A stretch of DNA of 64,000 bases from Prorocentrum cordatum (lineage: Eukaryota > Sar > Dinophyceae > Prorocentrales > Prorocentraceae): assembly GCA_963575745.1 (NCBI GenBank), contig CAUYUJ010000370.1:67501-131500 (forward strand). Reading direction: 5' to 3'. This document shows positions 1-10,544 of this stretch, one piece after another (position 1 is the stretch's first letter; every line of letters begins with the position of its first letter). Position numbers and translations under genes: made by a program. The notes below the pieces were generated by a model. That model ran no database searches and was not told the origin of the DNA. It was given only the letters and a program-made list of their open reading frames with translations.

Positions 1-228
1 CTTGGCGGTGACTGAGCGGGGCGGGCCGCGCGGACACCGGGGCGCCGAGGATAGGGGGGCCGCAAGGCCCCGCGGCACTTGCGCGAGCAGCCTGCCAGGA
101 GCCACGACCTCCACGCCCCCACGAGGTGACTCAGTGCTCTGCGCCTGGCCCGCCGAGCCCCCGTCTGGGGCCTGGCGGGACCTTCGCTGGACGGCATGCG
201 ACCAGAAAGCTGGCCACCTCCCCGCGAA

Positions 229-421
229 GGGGGGGGGGGGGGGGGAGGGTGTGGGGGGGGGGAGGGGGAGAGGGTGGTATGGGGGAGGTGGGTAGGGGGG
301 GGGGGGGGGGGGGGGGGGAGGGGGGGGGAGGGGGGGGAGGGAGAGTGGGGTGGCATATAGGAGGGGGGTGGAGGGGGGGGGGAGGGGGGGGGGGGGAGAA
401 GGGGGGGAGGGGGCGGGTGGG
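229..421. repeat. G-rich low-complexity tract
   Basis: Almost uninterrupted G with scattered A or T, about 190 bp. On the minus strand it gives an artificial proline-rich frame. Confidence 0.9.
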
Positions 422-620
422 GAATGAGCGAAGTGTCCGGGCGGACATGGCTTCTCCAGGTCCAACACACAACCCCCGAGTGGACCAGGGCGCCCGCCGG
501 GCTGCCCCTGCGCAGCTGTCGCTGGGGGGGGGCGGCAGGGACCCCCCAAGCCGTGCAACAGGGGCAACCTCTGCCCATAACGGGAAAAAGGAAAGGGAAG
601 GACGACGTCGGCAGGAGGTA

Positions 621-889
621 CCCCAAAGCTCGGGTTCTAAGGCTGGCTGCGTAGCCAGCGCCTCCCGCCAGAGCGCATGCCCAACCCCTCCAGAAACCCC
701 AGCGCTGAGCCAGGGAGAAGAAAAGAGAGCAACCTGTGGCAGAGCAGCGGTCGGGGCGGACTGGCAAAACCAATCCGCCCCCGTGCCTGAAGCCCACAGG
801 GGGAGCCCCTCCACTTCACGCAGTGAAAAGGACGGCCAGCCGCTGCAAGCTGGCGGAACCCCAAAGCTCGGGTACTAAGGCTGGCTGCG
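621..889. repeat. 31-bp direct repeat pair
   Basis: Copies at 621-651 and 859-889 share 30 of 31 bases (core CCCCAAAGCTCGGGT, then CTAAGGCTGGCTGCG). They are 238 bp apart, and the sequence between them differs. They may be two units of a diverged minisatellite. Confidence 0.7.
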
Positions 890-1150
890 AGACACCAGCA
901 CCGACAACCTGCAGCCGACAAGACCCCAGATCGAACCTGCAAGTGGCCTGGTCAAACAAACTACAGAAATTCACGTGCAGCGCTCCTTCCCTCGCAAATG
1001 GGGTGCCTGATACGCGTGCAATACGTGCGCACACACACTCGCACAAATACTTGAAATACCTTAGGCGACGCCAGGACGACTCGGCAATGCTCACCCCTGG
1101 TGTAAGGAACGCCAGGACGATGAGCAAGCCTCATCCCTGGTATGGGCCTA

Positions 1151-2450
1151 TTAGGTCAGATCGAGAGAAAGACAAACATGTCGGCACACAAGAAAGAATA
1201 GTTTGTCGGAGTCTCCGCTCCCTTCTGCATCGACGACAGAGTCTGGTTGCTGGAATTCTGCTTCGAGGGCATAAAACAGCTCAGGCGACACTTCTATAAC
1301 AACCCCTTCAAGCTTAGGGTGTCGGCCCTTCAGCACTCTGTACTTCCACCTCTCTAAATTGTTGCGGGTCGGGGCCTGACCTTCCTTAGCCAACAAAGCC
1401 AAGGGCCCTAAGGTAGAAACTGCCTTACACTTAATGTAAAGGAACAGGTGATATCGATCGCTGCAATCGAAACTCAAGAACTTGTGTCCTCTGGCTCTTA
1501 TTTTTTGCAACGGCTCTGGCACTTCTCCCGAGCAGCCCTCGGCGGAGGGCATTTCGCTCTGGCCTCTGGCCAAAAACAAAATCAGGGTTGTGTCGTCTTA
1601 TCTTGAGGCACGCTGCACATCTCCAATACGATCTGTGCCATTCCCACACATGAGCAGCAGAGGGTGGGGAAGGAGGCTTCCGTCGAGGCACTCTGGGGGG
1701 CCAACTGGACACCCGTGAGGTCCAGGGCGGGCCACAGGGGCAAAAGGCGGGCCGCGAGTAAACACACATAACGTGAAAAACCTTCACCTGCCACTCTATC
1801 TTGTCTAGTTCGGTGGGATCCCCTGTTGGGTGAGACGAAACACCCGACTTTGCTGCTGCATCGGCAGCGTCGTTACCGAATTTCTCCCACTGTTGCTGCT
1901 CAGTGAGATCTGGGTCATCTTACACATGGGATTTAACTTTAAGATTTGCTGCAACAGAGGATTTTGAGCCAGCATCATTGTGCCAACGTTAACTCGCTTA
2001 TACGAAAAACGCTCTGTCTGTGGCATCTGGAACAGATCCATAACGTTTTTGCAATCAGAAAAACCCTCCGCAAGGCCCGCGATATTGTTGGCCACCATAG
2101 CCAGAACCCCAAATTCTCCCGCCTAGGGAGTCTGTGGGAGTGGTCCCCAAACTGGCCCCGCGACCCTGACCAGCTGCTTGTGTTCCCCTTTGGTGACCTG
2201 TAATATCCCCATGAGGCTCTGCTTAGTTTTCTAATGGGATGTCTAGTGCATGCACCGTCCATGAACGTCGTCCCTGAAACTTCACCTGGGTCCCCTGGGA
2301 GCTCAGCTTCATGGAATTGTACTTGAATGCCTCCTGAAGTCCTTGGGCGTGGTAATCGATCCCCTGGATGCTCAAGACTCCCTTAGTATACAACAGCACT
2401 TCCTTAGTGTTGTTATGATCTAGGGCGAGGGACGCGTCTATGGAAAGGGG
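1151..2450 (-). pseudogene. 3' fragment of a decayed LINE: RNase H and Cys-rich tail
   Basis: Reading the minus strand from 2450 down, pieces in different frames join into the end of a LINE ORF. Around 2125-2040 is an RNase H-like stretch (AGEFGVLAMVANNIAGLAEG followed by SDCKNVMDL), then KVKSHV near 1930, then a one-codon stop, then FGNDAADAAAKSG near 1870. These match the acidic core, the conserved histidine and the GN..AD motif of LINE RNase H. Downstream are HVWEWHRSYWRCAACLK (about 1640) and a tail containing YIKCK and VLKGRHP, which resemble the Cys motifs that close many dinoflagellate LINE proteins. In-frame stops and frame changes make it a pseudogene. RT and endonuclease are absent, because purine repeats begin at about 2445. 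Confidence 0.65.
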
Positions 2451-2665
2451 GCGGTGGGCTGAAGGGGGAGGGAGGGGGAAGAGGAGGAGGAGGAGGTAGT
2501 GAGAAGGAACGAAGGAGGGGTGGATAAGGAGGGAGGAGGAAGATGAGGGAAGAGGAGACAAGGGAGGAGGGATGAGGAAAAGGAGGAGGAGGAGGAGGAG
2601 CAGAGCGATGATGAGGAAGAGGACAAGGAGGGAAGGAAGAGGATGAGAAGGAAGAGGAGGAGGTG
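2445..2665. repeat. Purine-rich (GGA/GAA)n tract
   Basis: Imperfect GGA/GAA/GGAGG repeats, about 220 bp. They abut the truncated LINE fragment. Confidence 0.9.
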
Positions 2666-2819
2666 CGAGCCACCTGACAATCTGCCGCATGGCACCTTAT
2701 AAGCATTATCAGACCCACCTCTGCAGCCTCATGGGAGCCGTGGAGAAGGAGCCTTTTTTCGAGAAAAAGACGCGCGCCTTCTTTGTTAGATTTCACCACG
2801 GCGAAAAAACAGCTTGTGG

Positions 2820-3110
2820 GGGTCGGGGGGCTCGGCTCCGGCTCCGGCCCTGGCACCGGCCCAGGTCCCAGCTCCGGTCACGGTTCCCCGGGCTCTGCAG
2901 GTCCTAGCCCCGGCCCCGGCCCGGTCCCGGCCCTGGACCCGGCTCCGGCCCCGGCCCCGGCTCCCGGCCACGGCCCCCCCCTCCTCGTGCTCCTCCCATT
3001 CCTCCCGCTCCTGCTCCTGCTCCTGCTCCTCTTTCTCCTTCTCCTCCTCCTCCTCTTTCTCCTCCTCGCTCCTCCTCCTCCTCCTCCACCTACTCTTTCT
3101 CCTCCTCAAC
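2820..3110. repeat. CCGGC-type and (CTC)n low-complexity tract
   Basis: Imperfect (GGCCCC/GGCTCC)n from about 2825 to 2970, then (CTC/CTT)n to about 3110. Confidence 0.85.
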
Positions 3111-3295
3111 ACCATCATCATCCAATCATACCGATCATCCCATCGCCATCATCACCTCATACCATCCCTCATCCCCATCCTCACCTCAATCATCATCAGC
3201 ATCATCATCACCCTCATCATCATCGTCGTCATCATCAGCATGATCATGATCAGCATCATCATCAACATCATCATCATCAGCATCATCGTCTACAT

Positions 3296-3381
<86 letters not shown>

Positions 3382-3399
3382 CATCACCAACACCATCAC

Positions 3400-3481
<82 letters not shown>

Positions 3482-3482
3482 T
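3111..3482. repeat. (ATC)n microsatellite, about 370 bp
   Basis: Imperfect ATC/CAT repeats become almost perfect at 3296-3379 and again at 3400-3481. Depending on frame they give poly-His, poly-Ile or poly-Ser readings. All such frames are repeat artefacts. Confidence 0.95.
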
Positions 3483-3835
3483 TCGTTGCTCCTCCTCCTC
3501 CTCCTCCTCCTCGCCACCATCACCATCACCATTATCGTCATCGTCATCATCATCATCATCAGCAGCAGCATCATCATAATCATCATTATCGTCCTCATCC
3601 TCGTTCTCATCATCCTCCTTCGTTCTCCTGGTCCTCCTGCTCCTCCTGTTGCTCCTCCTCCTTCTCCTCCTCCTCCTCCTCCGCCTCCTCCCCATCCTCC
3701 CGTCCTCCCTCCTCCCTCATCCCTCCTCCCTCATCCCTCCCCCTCCTCCCGCCTCCCTCCTCCCATTAGTCGTTAGTCGTCCGTTGTCGGCGTAGAGGTC
3801 GTCATCGTCGTCGTCGTCGTCGTCACTGTCGTCGT
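3483..3835. repeat. Compound (TCC)n, (CAT)n, (TCG)n microsatellite
   Basis: (TCC)n at 3488-3512, mixed CAT and TCG at 3520-3610, (CTC)n at about 3620-3770, then (GTC)n at about 3798-3835. This continues the preceding array. Confidence 0.9.
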
Positions 3836-4139
3836 CGTGCCAACCACCAGCATCCGGAGCGCCCCAGAGCGGCGGCACTGGCCGGAGGCCATTTAATACG
3901 GGGAAACAGGCCATGGGAGCCGCCCGGGAGCCGCTTCACTCGAAACAATACGAGGGAAGCGGCTCCTGGGCGGTCATTACAACCGTACTCGCCCCCACTG
4001 GACCCTCCCCTGGACCCCTCCCTGAAAGGCTTCGCCCCAACTCAACGTACATCGCTCGTACCTCGCTCTTTCCGTCACCTGGGCTGGCCAGGGAACGGAA
4101 AGAGCGCCGCAGGAACTGGCCCAAGAGGACTCATGGCAC
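3836..4139. other. Unique GC-rich spacer
   Basis: A short inverted match is visible: GAAGCGGCTCC-type sequence at about 3957-3970 mirrors GGGAGCCGCTTC at about 3928-3940. No gene is recognised. Confidence 0.5.
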
Positions 4140-4335
4140 CCTTCGATCTGGGGAGCCTTGCCGTTAAGAACTTGTTGCGTTACCGCTCTCTGTTGGGAGC
4201 CCTGGTGTTCACATAATTTTACGTTGCCGCTCGCTCTTGGGTGCCTTGCTGTTAAAAGCTCTTTACGCCACCGCGCTCTGGGGAGCCTTGGTGTTCAGAG
4301 CTTGTTACGTCACCGCTCGCTGTGGGGAGCCGTGT
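4140..4335. repeat. 43-bp tandem repeat, about 5 copies
   Basis: The core GGGGAGCCTTG(G/C)(T/C)GTT recurs at 4152, 4196, 4239, 4280 and 4324, so the period is 41-44 bp. Between cores lies a variant of GTTACGTCACCGCTC. No coding role is seen. Confidence 0.75.
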
Positions 4336-4344
4336 TCCTTGGCG

Positions 4345-4960
4345 TCTCTGGGGCTTCTTGGGAGTCTGGTGGCGGCCCTGGTGGACCGTTGTGGCACTCT
4401 TGGGCTGTCTTCTTGGGGCCAGCCCAGTCCCCACACCCAAGCAGCCCAGGCCCCACACCACCTCTTCGGGCCTTCGTGGGAGCCTCTTGGGGCCATCTTG
4501 GTGCTCTCGTGGGGCCGTCTTGGGGCCCTCTTGGGCCGTTGTGGGGCCCTCTGGGGGGGCATCTGGGACAATTTTCGGGTCCTCTTGGGGCCTCTGGGGC
4601 CGTCCGGGAACGATCTGTAGGACCTCTTGGGCCGTATGGGGCCCTTCTGGGCCCGACAATGCGAGGACACCCCAAGAACCTTCAAAAACCTGAGACATCA
4701 ATGTTTTCGGCCTCCTGGGGCTCTCTCGGGGGCCCTCTTGCGGGCCGTTCTGGGGCTCTGGGACTGTCTTGGGGCCAACCCAGTCTCCCCACACCCGAGC
4801 AGCCCAGGCCCCGCACCGCCTCTTCGGGCCCCCCCCCGGGAGTCTCTTGGGAGCCTCTTGGGACCGTCTTGGGGCCCTCTTAGGGTCGTCTTGGGGCCCT
4901 CCTGGGCTGTTTTTGGGCCCTCTTGGGCCGCCTGGACCGTTGTCGGCCTCTTTGGTCTTT
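4345..4960. repeat. GGGGCC-rich minisatellite with a 60-bp higher-order duplication
   Basis: Degenerate units of the type TCTTGGGGCC(C/G) repeat across the block. A longer segment of about 60 bp (4412-4472) is repeated at 4768-4830 with few changes. Its reverse complement pattern (CAAGAGGGCCCC) forms the block at 54692-55270, so the two blocks are inverted relative to each other. Confidence 0.75.
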
Positions 4961-5279
4961 GGGGGGCTCCATCCATGCCTCGTGGAAACCCCGGCTCTGC
5001 CCCCCGTTTTTCCCTGGGAACCCTTCGCCCCCCTCGGGGAGCGAGGGTCCCACTGGTGGGACGGGGGGTACCGACCGCAGTGATCGTGGGGTCTCCTCCA
5101 GGCAGGGGAGGGGCATTTGCGCCACCCCACCTTGGCGAGTGTGGCCACGGCCACACTCTGGACCCAACTGCCGCATCTTCCACGTGCTCAGCTCCCGCAC
5201 TGCCGCCGCTTACCCCCACCCTTTCGCATTACCCTTTCAGCCTGCCTCGTCATCGATGTGTCGTCGCTCTCTCCTCTCC

Positions 5280-5283
<4 letters not shown>

Positions 5284-5318
<35 letters not shown>
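5284..5318. repeat. (CT)n dinucleotide tract
   Basis: About 17 CT units followed by a C run, just upstream of the endonuclease remnant. It may mark where the 5' end of the LINE was lost. Confidence 0.9.
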
Positions 5319-5319
<1 letters not shown>

Positions 5320-5334
5320 CCCCCACCGGCACAG

Positions 5335-6160
5335 TTTGCACAACATGGCCTATTTCTTGTGGGTACCCTAGAGACGCGCGTACGCCGTAATGCATGGACG
5401 AACACTGGTAACTTTTGTGTGCTCACGTCTGCAGCCGAACCGCGGGGACGTCTTGGGGTCGCTTTGTGGGTCGAAACTCAGCGTGAATACATGCCCGGAC
5501 GCGTGCTAGAGCGACGCCACGTGCGCGTACTGTCATATTCACCACGTCGCATGCTTGTCAGTATTCGTGCACCGGGTTTGGGTATGGATGTGCTTGTCGG
5601 GCATGCGCCGCACTCACGCTACACGGCCACAGCGATTGATCAGTGGTGGTCACAGATGGAGGATGCAGTTAGCAGAGGAGGAGGAGGAGGAGGAGGAGGA
5701 GGAGGAGGAGGAGGAGGAGGAGGAAAGGAGGAGGAGGAGGAGGAGGAGGAGGATGAGGAGGAGGTGGAGGAGGAGGAGGAGGAGGAGGAGAAGGAGGAGG
5801 AAGGAGTGAGGAGGGAGGAGGAAGGAGTGAGGAGGAGCCTGGCTGCAAAGGCTCCCTCGCAGCGAACCCGCCGCGAGCCCTCCTCCTTGCTCGATGCCAA
5901 TGCTACAGTTGGATCGGTACAGTCAGAGCACGTCGGCCCGGTGGCGCCCGAGTCTGAAACCCTTACTGGCTTGCGTTTCCATGACTTTCTTCGGACCACT
6001 ACGTTTTTTGCACTCTCACTCTGGGGTCCAGTGCTTGCCCGCCACGTTTTTTGCACTCTCACTCTGGGGTCCACGGTACTTGGCTCCCGCCTCGCTCGTG
6101 TGGAGAAGTTCCCCGACGCCGCATTGATTAACCTCATGCCCGTGAGAATAAACACTAGGG
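5335..6160 (+). pseudogene. LINE endonuclease domain, N-terminal and middle parts (LINE-1)
   Basis: The frame starting at 5335 reads FAQHGLFLVGTLETR, which fits the QETR catalytic motif of an AP-type (EEP) endonuclease. It continues with GVALWV and MDVLVGHAPHSRYTATAIDQ, the usual HAP block. An in-frame (GGA)n expansion (5673-5840) follows, and then LLDANATVGSVQSEHVGP (from 5886), which matches the DAN..VGS segment of the fold. A 30-bp block is duplicated in tandem at 6001-6030 and 6044-6073. The frame then runs into an AT-rich insert; the rest of the domain resumes near 7378. In a live element the enzyme would nick the target to prime reverse transcription. Here it is broken. Confidence 0.65.
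5673..5840. repeat. (GGA)n expansion inside the endonuclease frame
   Basis: About 168 bp of GGA/GAA units, in frame with the endonuclease on both sides. It encodes a Gly run then a Glu run between the HAP block and the DAN block. Confidence 0.9.
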
Positions 6161-6670
6161 GATAATAAAGTTCGGGGTTCAGGGAGAAATAATAAAAGTA
6201 GCCCAGCAGACCTCAGCATAATCTCGAAGTAAGAGATGATCAAGAGGAGACCAAGCCGAGCACGTTTTGAGACATCCTTGGCGTTTAGTTTTCATAGAAA
6301 TATCCTCAACAATGGCTTATATCGCTGGAGACATCCTCGACAAATCCCTTGTTTCGCTTGAGACATCCGCAAACTATTGCTTATTTCGCTTGAGACACAG
6401 TCAAACAATTGCTTATTTACAAACGCTTTATGAAAATTGTTTTTTTGTAAGTGCTCGTGTAGGGTAGCTCATGTGCCTCAATTTCCATGGATAATCAACC
6501 CCAGAGATAAAAAAGTTCAGGCGAGCGTGGGGACAGAGAGAAATATAAAAGAAGAAGAATACAGTAGAAGCATAACAAGAAAGAAGAAGAAGAGGATACT
6601 AAGAAGAGGACGAAGAAAGGAAAAACCCAAAGTTCCAAATCTATCAATTTTAATTTGCAAGTTTTTTGGT

Positions 6671-6715
<45 letters not shown>

Positions 6716-7376
6716 GTAAAAAAAAGTGCTCGTATAGGGTAGCTCATGTGCTTCATTTTCCATGGATAATCAACCCCACGGATCAAAAAAGTTCAGGCGA
6801 GCGTGAGGACATATAGAAATATAAACTAAGAAGAGGAAAGTATAATAATAATAAGAAGGGAAGAAGAGAAGAAGAAGAAGAGAAGAAGAACGGAACAATG
6901 GAAAGTTCCAAATCTATCAATTTTAATTTACAAGCGCTTTATGAACATTGATTTTTTAAGTGCTCATGTAGGGTAGCTCATGTGCTCCCCTTTCCATGGA
7001 TAATCAACCCCAGAGATAAAAAAGTTCAGGCGCGCGCGGGGATAGATGCATATATAAAAAGGAAGATAAAAACATATAAATAAAAAGGAAAAACTTGCTG
7101 GTTTAGCTTGAAACATCCTTGATACATCCTTGGAACATTGCTCGTTTCGTTTGAGTCTGCCTCCCAAAATGATTGGTTTCGCTTGACACATCCTGAAAAA
7201 GTGTGATCGCTTCGCTTGATGTTGCTATATCAGCACCGCTTGATGTTGCTATCTCAACATAGCGTTTCGAGGTGATAATGAAGTTCGGCCTCAGCGCTCG
7301 CCGCCCAATTTGAATTTTGTATAGGGCGACGATAATCAACTCTAAACACTGAAGGGGGGGGGGTCCCTTTATTATC
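6161..7376. mobile_element. AT-rich 1.2-kb insert of five diverged repeat units, nested in the LINE endonuclease
   Basis: The insert starts with GATAATAAAG (6161-6170) and ends with its exact reverse complement CTTTATTATC (7367-7376). It is far more AT-rich than its surroundings. A motif like GATAAAAAAGTTCAGGCG recurs at about 6161, 6506, 6781, 7014 and 7273 (spacing 233-345 bp), and CCATGGATAATCAACCCC recurs at about 6484, 6761 and 6996. Short TTTCGCTTGAGACATCC-like units lie at both ends. A (TA)n run is at 6672-6715. No protein is encoded. It separates two parts of one endonuclease domain, so it is later than the LINE. Confidence 0.6.
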
Positions 7377-7377
7377 A

Positions 7378-7887
7378 TCGGCATGCGGTTATGTGACGGT
7401 CCCACTCGATCGGCTCATGAACGTTCCTCGGCAAGGGGTGGAAGTGGATCTGGACCTTTCCCTTCGGAATGACGACCACTTTGTTGTGACGGCTGATGTG
7501 CAGGTGTCCCCTACCACAGCAGTGTCCCTCGCCTCCCGCTGGCCCAAGCTTGTGCACGACCCCGACAAGTATGACGACCCTGTGCGGTGTCAGATCTTTC
7601 ACGATGCCTTGCGTGCGATTCCGCAGCCCAAATTCGACATGCACCCAGACGACCATGCCCAGTATCTTAATGATCAGCTGAAGCGGGCCGTTAAGGAGGC
7701 GTTCCCCCCCCAAACAGTCCCCGGCTGGACGGCGACCCCGACAGAACTGGATTTCGGAACACTCACTTGCCCTAATGGACAGCAGGGCCGACGGTCGGAG
7801 GTGGTTACGCACAGTGCGACGACGGCTCTCCCAGTTGCTACTAACTTATGTTTTTACTGCTTGGGCCACAGACAGTGCCAGTGCTGA
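7378..7887 (+). pseudogene. LINE-1 endonuclease C-terminus and linker
   Basis: The frame reads YVTVPLDRLMNVPRQGVEV and then LRNDDHFVVTADVQV, the closing (S/D)DH block of an AP-type endonuclease. It resumes just after the AT-rich insert. About 90 residues of linker follow. The reading changes frame near 7740-7780 into the reverse transcriptase ORF. Confidence 0.65.
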
Positions 7888-9316
7888 TGAGTGGTGTTGT
7901 TACCGCAGGTTACAGTGGCGCTATGCCTTGCGTGATGGTCCTGCCCGAGGTTTGGTTGCCGATGCTTGCTATGCCGTAGCATATGCTGGCCATGCTGCCC
8001 ACGATGCCGCTCGTGTGTTTGCGACCCCTCTGCGCGGCCCTACTGGCCGTACGACACTCCCGCCTTTCACAAGTGACCACTTAGCTGGACTATGGGGGCT
8101 CGGTCGGCTGCCGACTCTAGCATTACTACAGACTCGTAATCGCCCGGGGCTGTCCGACTTGCTAACCTCGGACGGTGACCCACCCGGCCCTGCGTCGACG
8201 TCGCCCCCTGCCCTGGACACCGTACTGTCTCGGGCCCGACAATGGCTTGGCTGTTTCTGGGCCACCAGTATGATCTTTCTACGTGCCGCATCGTGCGTCA
8301 TACAGCAGTCTACCAGTCATGACTCTGCGAGGCATTGTGCAGCAGTGGCCAGAGGTGTCAGAGTAGCATGGGATCGCAGGCAGTTTACGGAGGCTTTTGC
8401 AGCTTTGCGACGGATCGGGGCTGGGTCGAAACGTCGCCGTTATGATCGTGTCTTGCCGATACTGCGCGACGTTGGGGGCCAACCGCTCGCAAGTGACGAA
8501 CAGGTAGCACAGAGGTGGCAGCAGCACTATGCAGACCTGGAATTTGCCGCCACCATAACTGCCGTCGAAGCTCGTCACTTCCAAAGCTACGTGTATCGTG
8601 ACCCGTACGCCCAGATGTCCTCCCAGCCGGTCACCCTTGCATCTTTGCCGTCCCTGGCGGACTTCCAATGGCCTTGCCGTCAAAGCAAGCGGTCCGCGGC
8701 GGGGTGCGACGGCATGACAGGAGGGCTCTTGCGGGCCCATGCGTCGGTCTTGGCTGAGTACTATTACGCTCTGCAGCTGAAATGCTCCCTTACGTTGGTT
8801 GAACCACTGCAATGGAAAGGGGGATTTTACAGGGACCTGATCAAGGCTGGCCATGCTGACCCCTCCCAGTGCTCCAGCTCCAGGTCCATCCTGGTCTCTT
8901 CCCAGATCGGCAAGGCTTCACGGCGCTCTCTGCGGGCTCAGCTAATCCCCTGGCTTACCCAGGAGGCTGGCGAGACCCAGTTTGGAGGATTGCCAGGGCG
9001 CGGCACGACGCATGCATCGTACTCTTTGCGACTGGCACAGGCACTGGCTCGGGCTCGCAATCTGGCTCTTGGTAGCTTGTTCCTGGACGTGGCACAGGCG
9101 TTTTATCGAGCCATTCGTGAGTTCCTCATTCGCTCCACCCTCGACGACGACTCGATCGCACATATCGTGAAAGCAGCTGGCCTGCCCCCCGCGGCCATGC
9201 GCGAGTTGGCCGCGCGGTTGCGCGACCATGGGGCCTCCTTGGAACGCTCCGCAGTGGACCCGCACGTCGTCGCTCAGGTTACACAGTGTTACCAGGCCCC
9301 CCTGGTTTGTTTGTGA
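7775..9316 (+). pseudogene. LINE-1 reverse transcriptase, first half
   Basis: A 513-residue open frame. The first 290 residues form the usual linker between endonuclease and RT. RT fingers and palm follow: CDGMTGGLL near residue 310, SSRSILVSSQIGKASRRSLR near 370, QFGGLPGRGTTHA near 402-415, and the motif A block LFLDVAQAFYRAIRE near 430-445, whose Asp is catalytic. The frame closes at 9316 after a C7 run (9296-9302). The next part of the domain continues in another frame, so an indel in the homopolymer is the likely cause. Plus-strand, GC-rich, same orientation as the endonuclease pieces. Confidence 0.75.
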
Positions 9317-10544
9317 AGGGTCTCGTCAGGTTTCACTTCCCCAACGCTCGGTATTCCCGGGACAGCCGCTCGCAGATGTCCTCTACGAGCTGCAAATGGC
9401 TGACTGCATGCGTGATGTTCGGACGGCGCTAGAAGCTGAAGGTCTTACCACCGCGCTGGTTGCACACGACGGCAGAAGCCTCACTGCACTATTGGCCCGC
9501 ACCGCCGTACATGCCACCTCACTGGCGGATATAGCGTACGCCGACGACGGTACAGTGGTTGTGGTGATGCCAGCATGCGATGTGTATCCTGCTTTATGCA
9601 AGATACTAGTCATCGTTTCCGACACGTTTGCCAGAAGGGGGCATCTGCTTAATATCGGTGCCACCAGAACCGCTGCTCTCCTCAATTTACGGGGACCTGG
9701 GGCCAAGGCAGCGCGACGTGAAGTTTGGCACCAGCAGGGCGGGTATGTTCGTGGAACCTCCGAGCTTTCAGGCGCCCTTCGGGCCCCTGTGGTACCCAAC
9801 TACGCGCATCTTGGGTCCGTTTTTGTGTCGTGTGGCTCCCTGACACCGGAGATCAAATATCGGACTTCGACCACGGCCTCGTCCCTCCAGGTCCTCCGCA
9901 GGCGAGTATTCGCCACGGCCACCCTGGACGAGGACTCACGGCTTACGCTGGCCGACAGCCTGGTGCTCTCGGGACGTCTTTACAACGCGGGTGCATAGCC
10001 CGCTCTTGCGCAAGGGGAATCACGACTGCTCCACAGCTCTGTACTGCAGGTTTACAAAACTGCAGCTCGAGTGCGTTTTCAGGAATCTGGGTCCCAGGTC
10101 TCGGATGCCCTCGTTCTGGCCAGGTTGCATCGACCCACGCCAGGGGGTTCGTTGCGGTGCGCACGTCTTCGGTTGTCTGGCTCGCTGTGCCACAGTGGTC
10201 CTCAGCTTGCCTTTGCCATACTTGCAGCAGAATGGGATGCCACGCGCCCCGCCCAGCGTGCACGATCGGGGCTCGGACTCCTGTTTGCTGACCTGGGGTG
10301 GCTACGTACCACGGCGAAAGTGTGTGCCGAGCTGCCGCCCCCCGCAGACGACTTGGGGCCCTGGGAGAACCCCGTGCGCAAGAGCCAGCCTGGGTGGAAG
10401 CACCTCGCCCGTGCTGCTGCCTATGCGTCTGCCCAACAGCGCTCGCGCAATGTCCTTGCCGAGCAAGTTGAGAAGACGTTTTTCGCTGATGCCATGCCAG
10501 CAGGTGTCCCCCCCGGGTCTATACAGACGAGCGGGGCCTTCTGA
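9290..10544 (+). pseudogene. LINE-1 reverse transcriptase, second half
   Basis: This continues the RT. VFPGQPLADVLYELQM at about 9352-9400 matches the G(D/Q)PLS block, and IAYADDGTVVVV at 9530-9565 is the catalytic YADD motif C. Thumb-like sequence follows (TLADSLVLSGRLYNAGA). One in-frame TAG at 9997-9999 interrupts the frame; the context suggests a former Trp. The same frame then stays open to 10544. Another shift, at a C7 run near 10508-10514, leads into the zinc-finger ORF. Confidence 0.75.

Larger units (their letters stand above)
1..1150. other. GC-rich stretch without a recognisable gene
   Basis: Long open frames exist here on both strands, but they follow from the high GC content and the poly(G) tract. 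None shows a known motif. Two short repeat pairs lie inside: a 31-bp direct repeat (621-651 and 859-889) and a shorter one near 1068-1143 built on CGCCAGGACGA. Confidence 0.6.

Noticed and set aside
131-814. Proline-rich minus-strand frame of 227 codons
   Set aside because: It is produced by the poly(G) tract and has no motif outside it.
2783-3776. Long plus-strand frames with poly-His, poly-Ile and poly-Ser runs
   Set aside because: They are readings of the (ATC)n and (TCC)n arrays.
4252-5154. Minus-strand 300-codon frame rich in Gly, Pro and Lys that resembles a repeat protein
   Set aside because: It lies entirely on the GGGGCC minisatellite, and all frames of that block are open.
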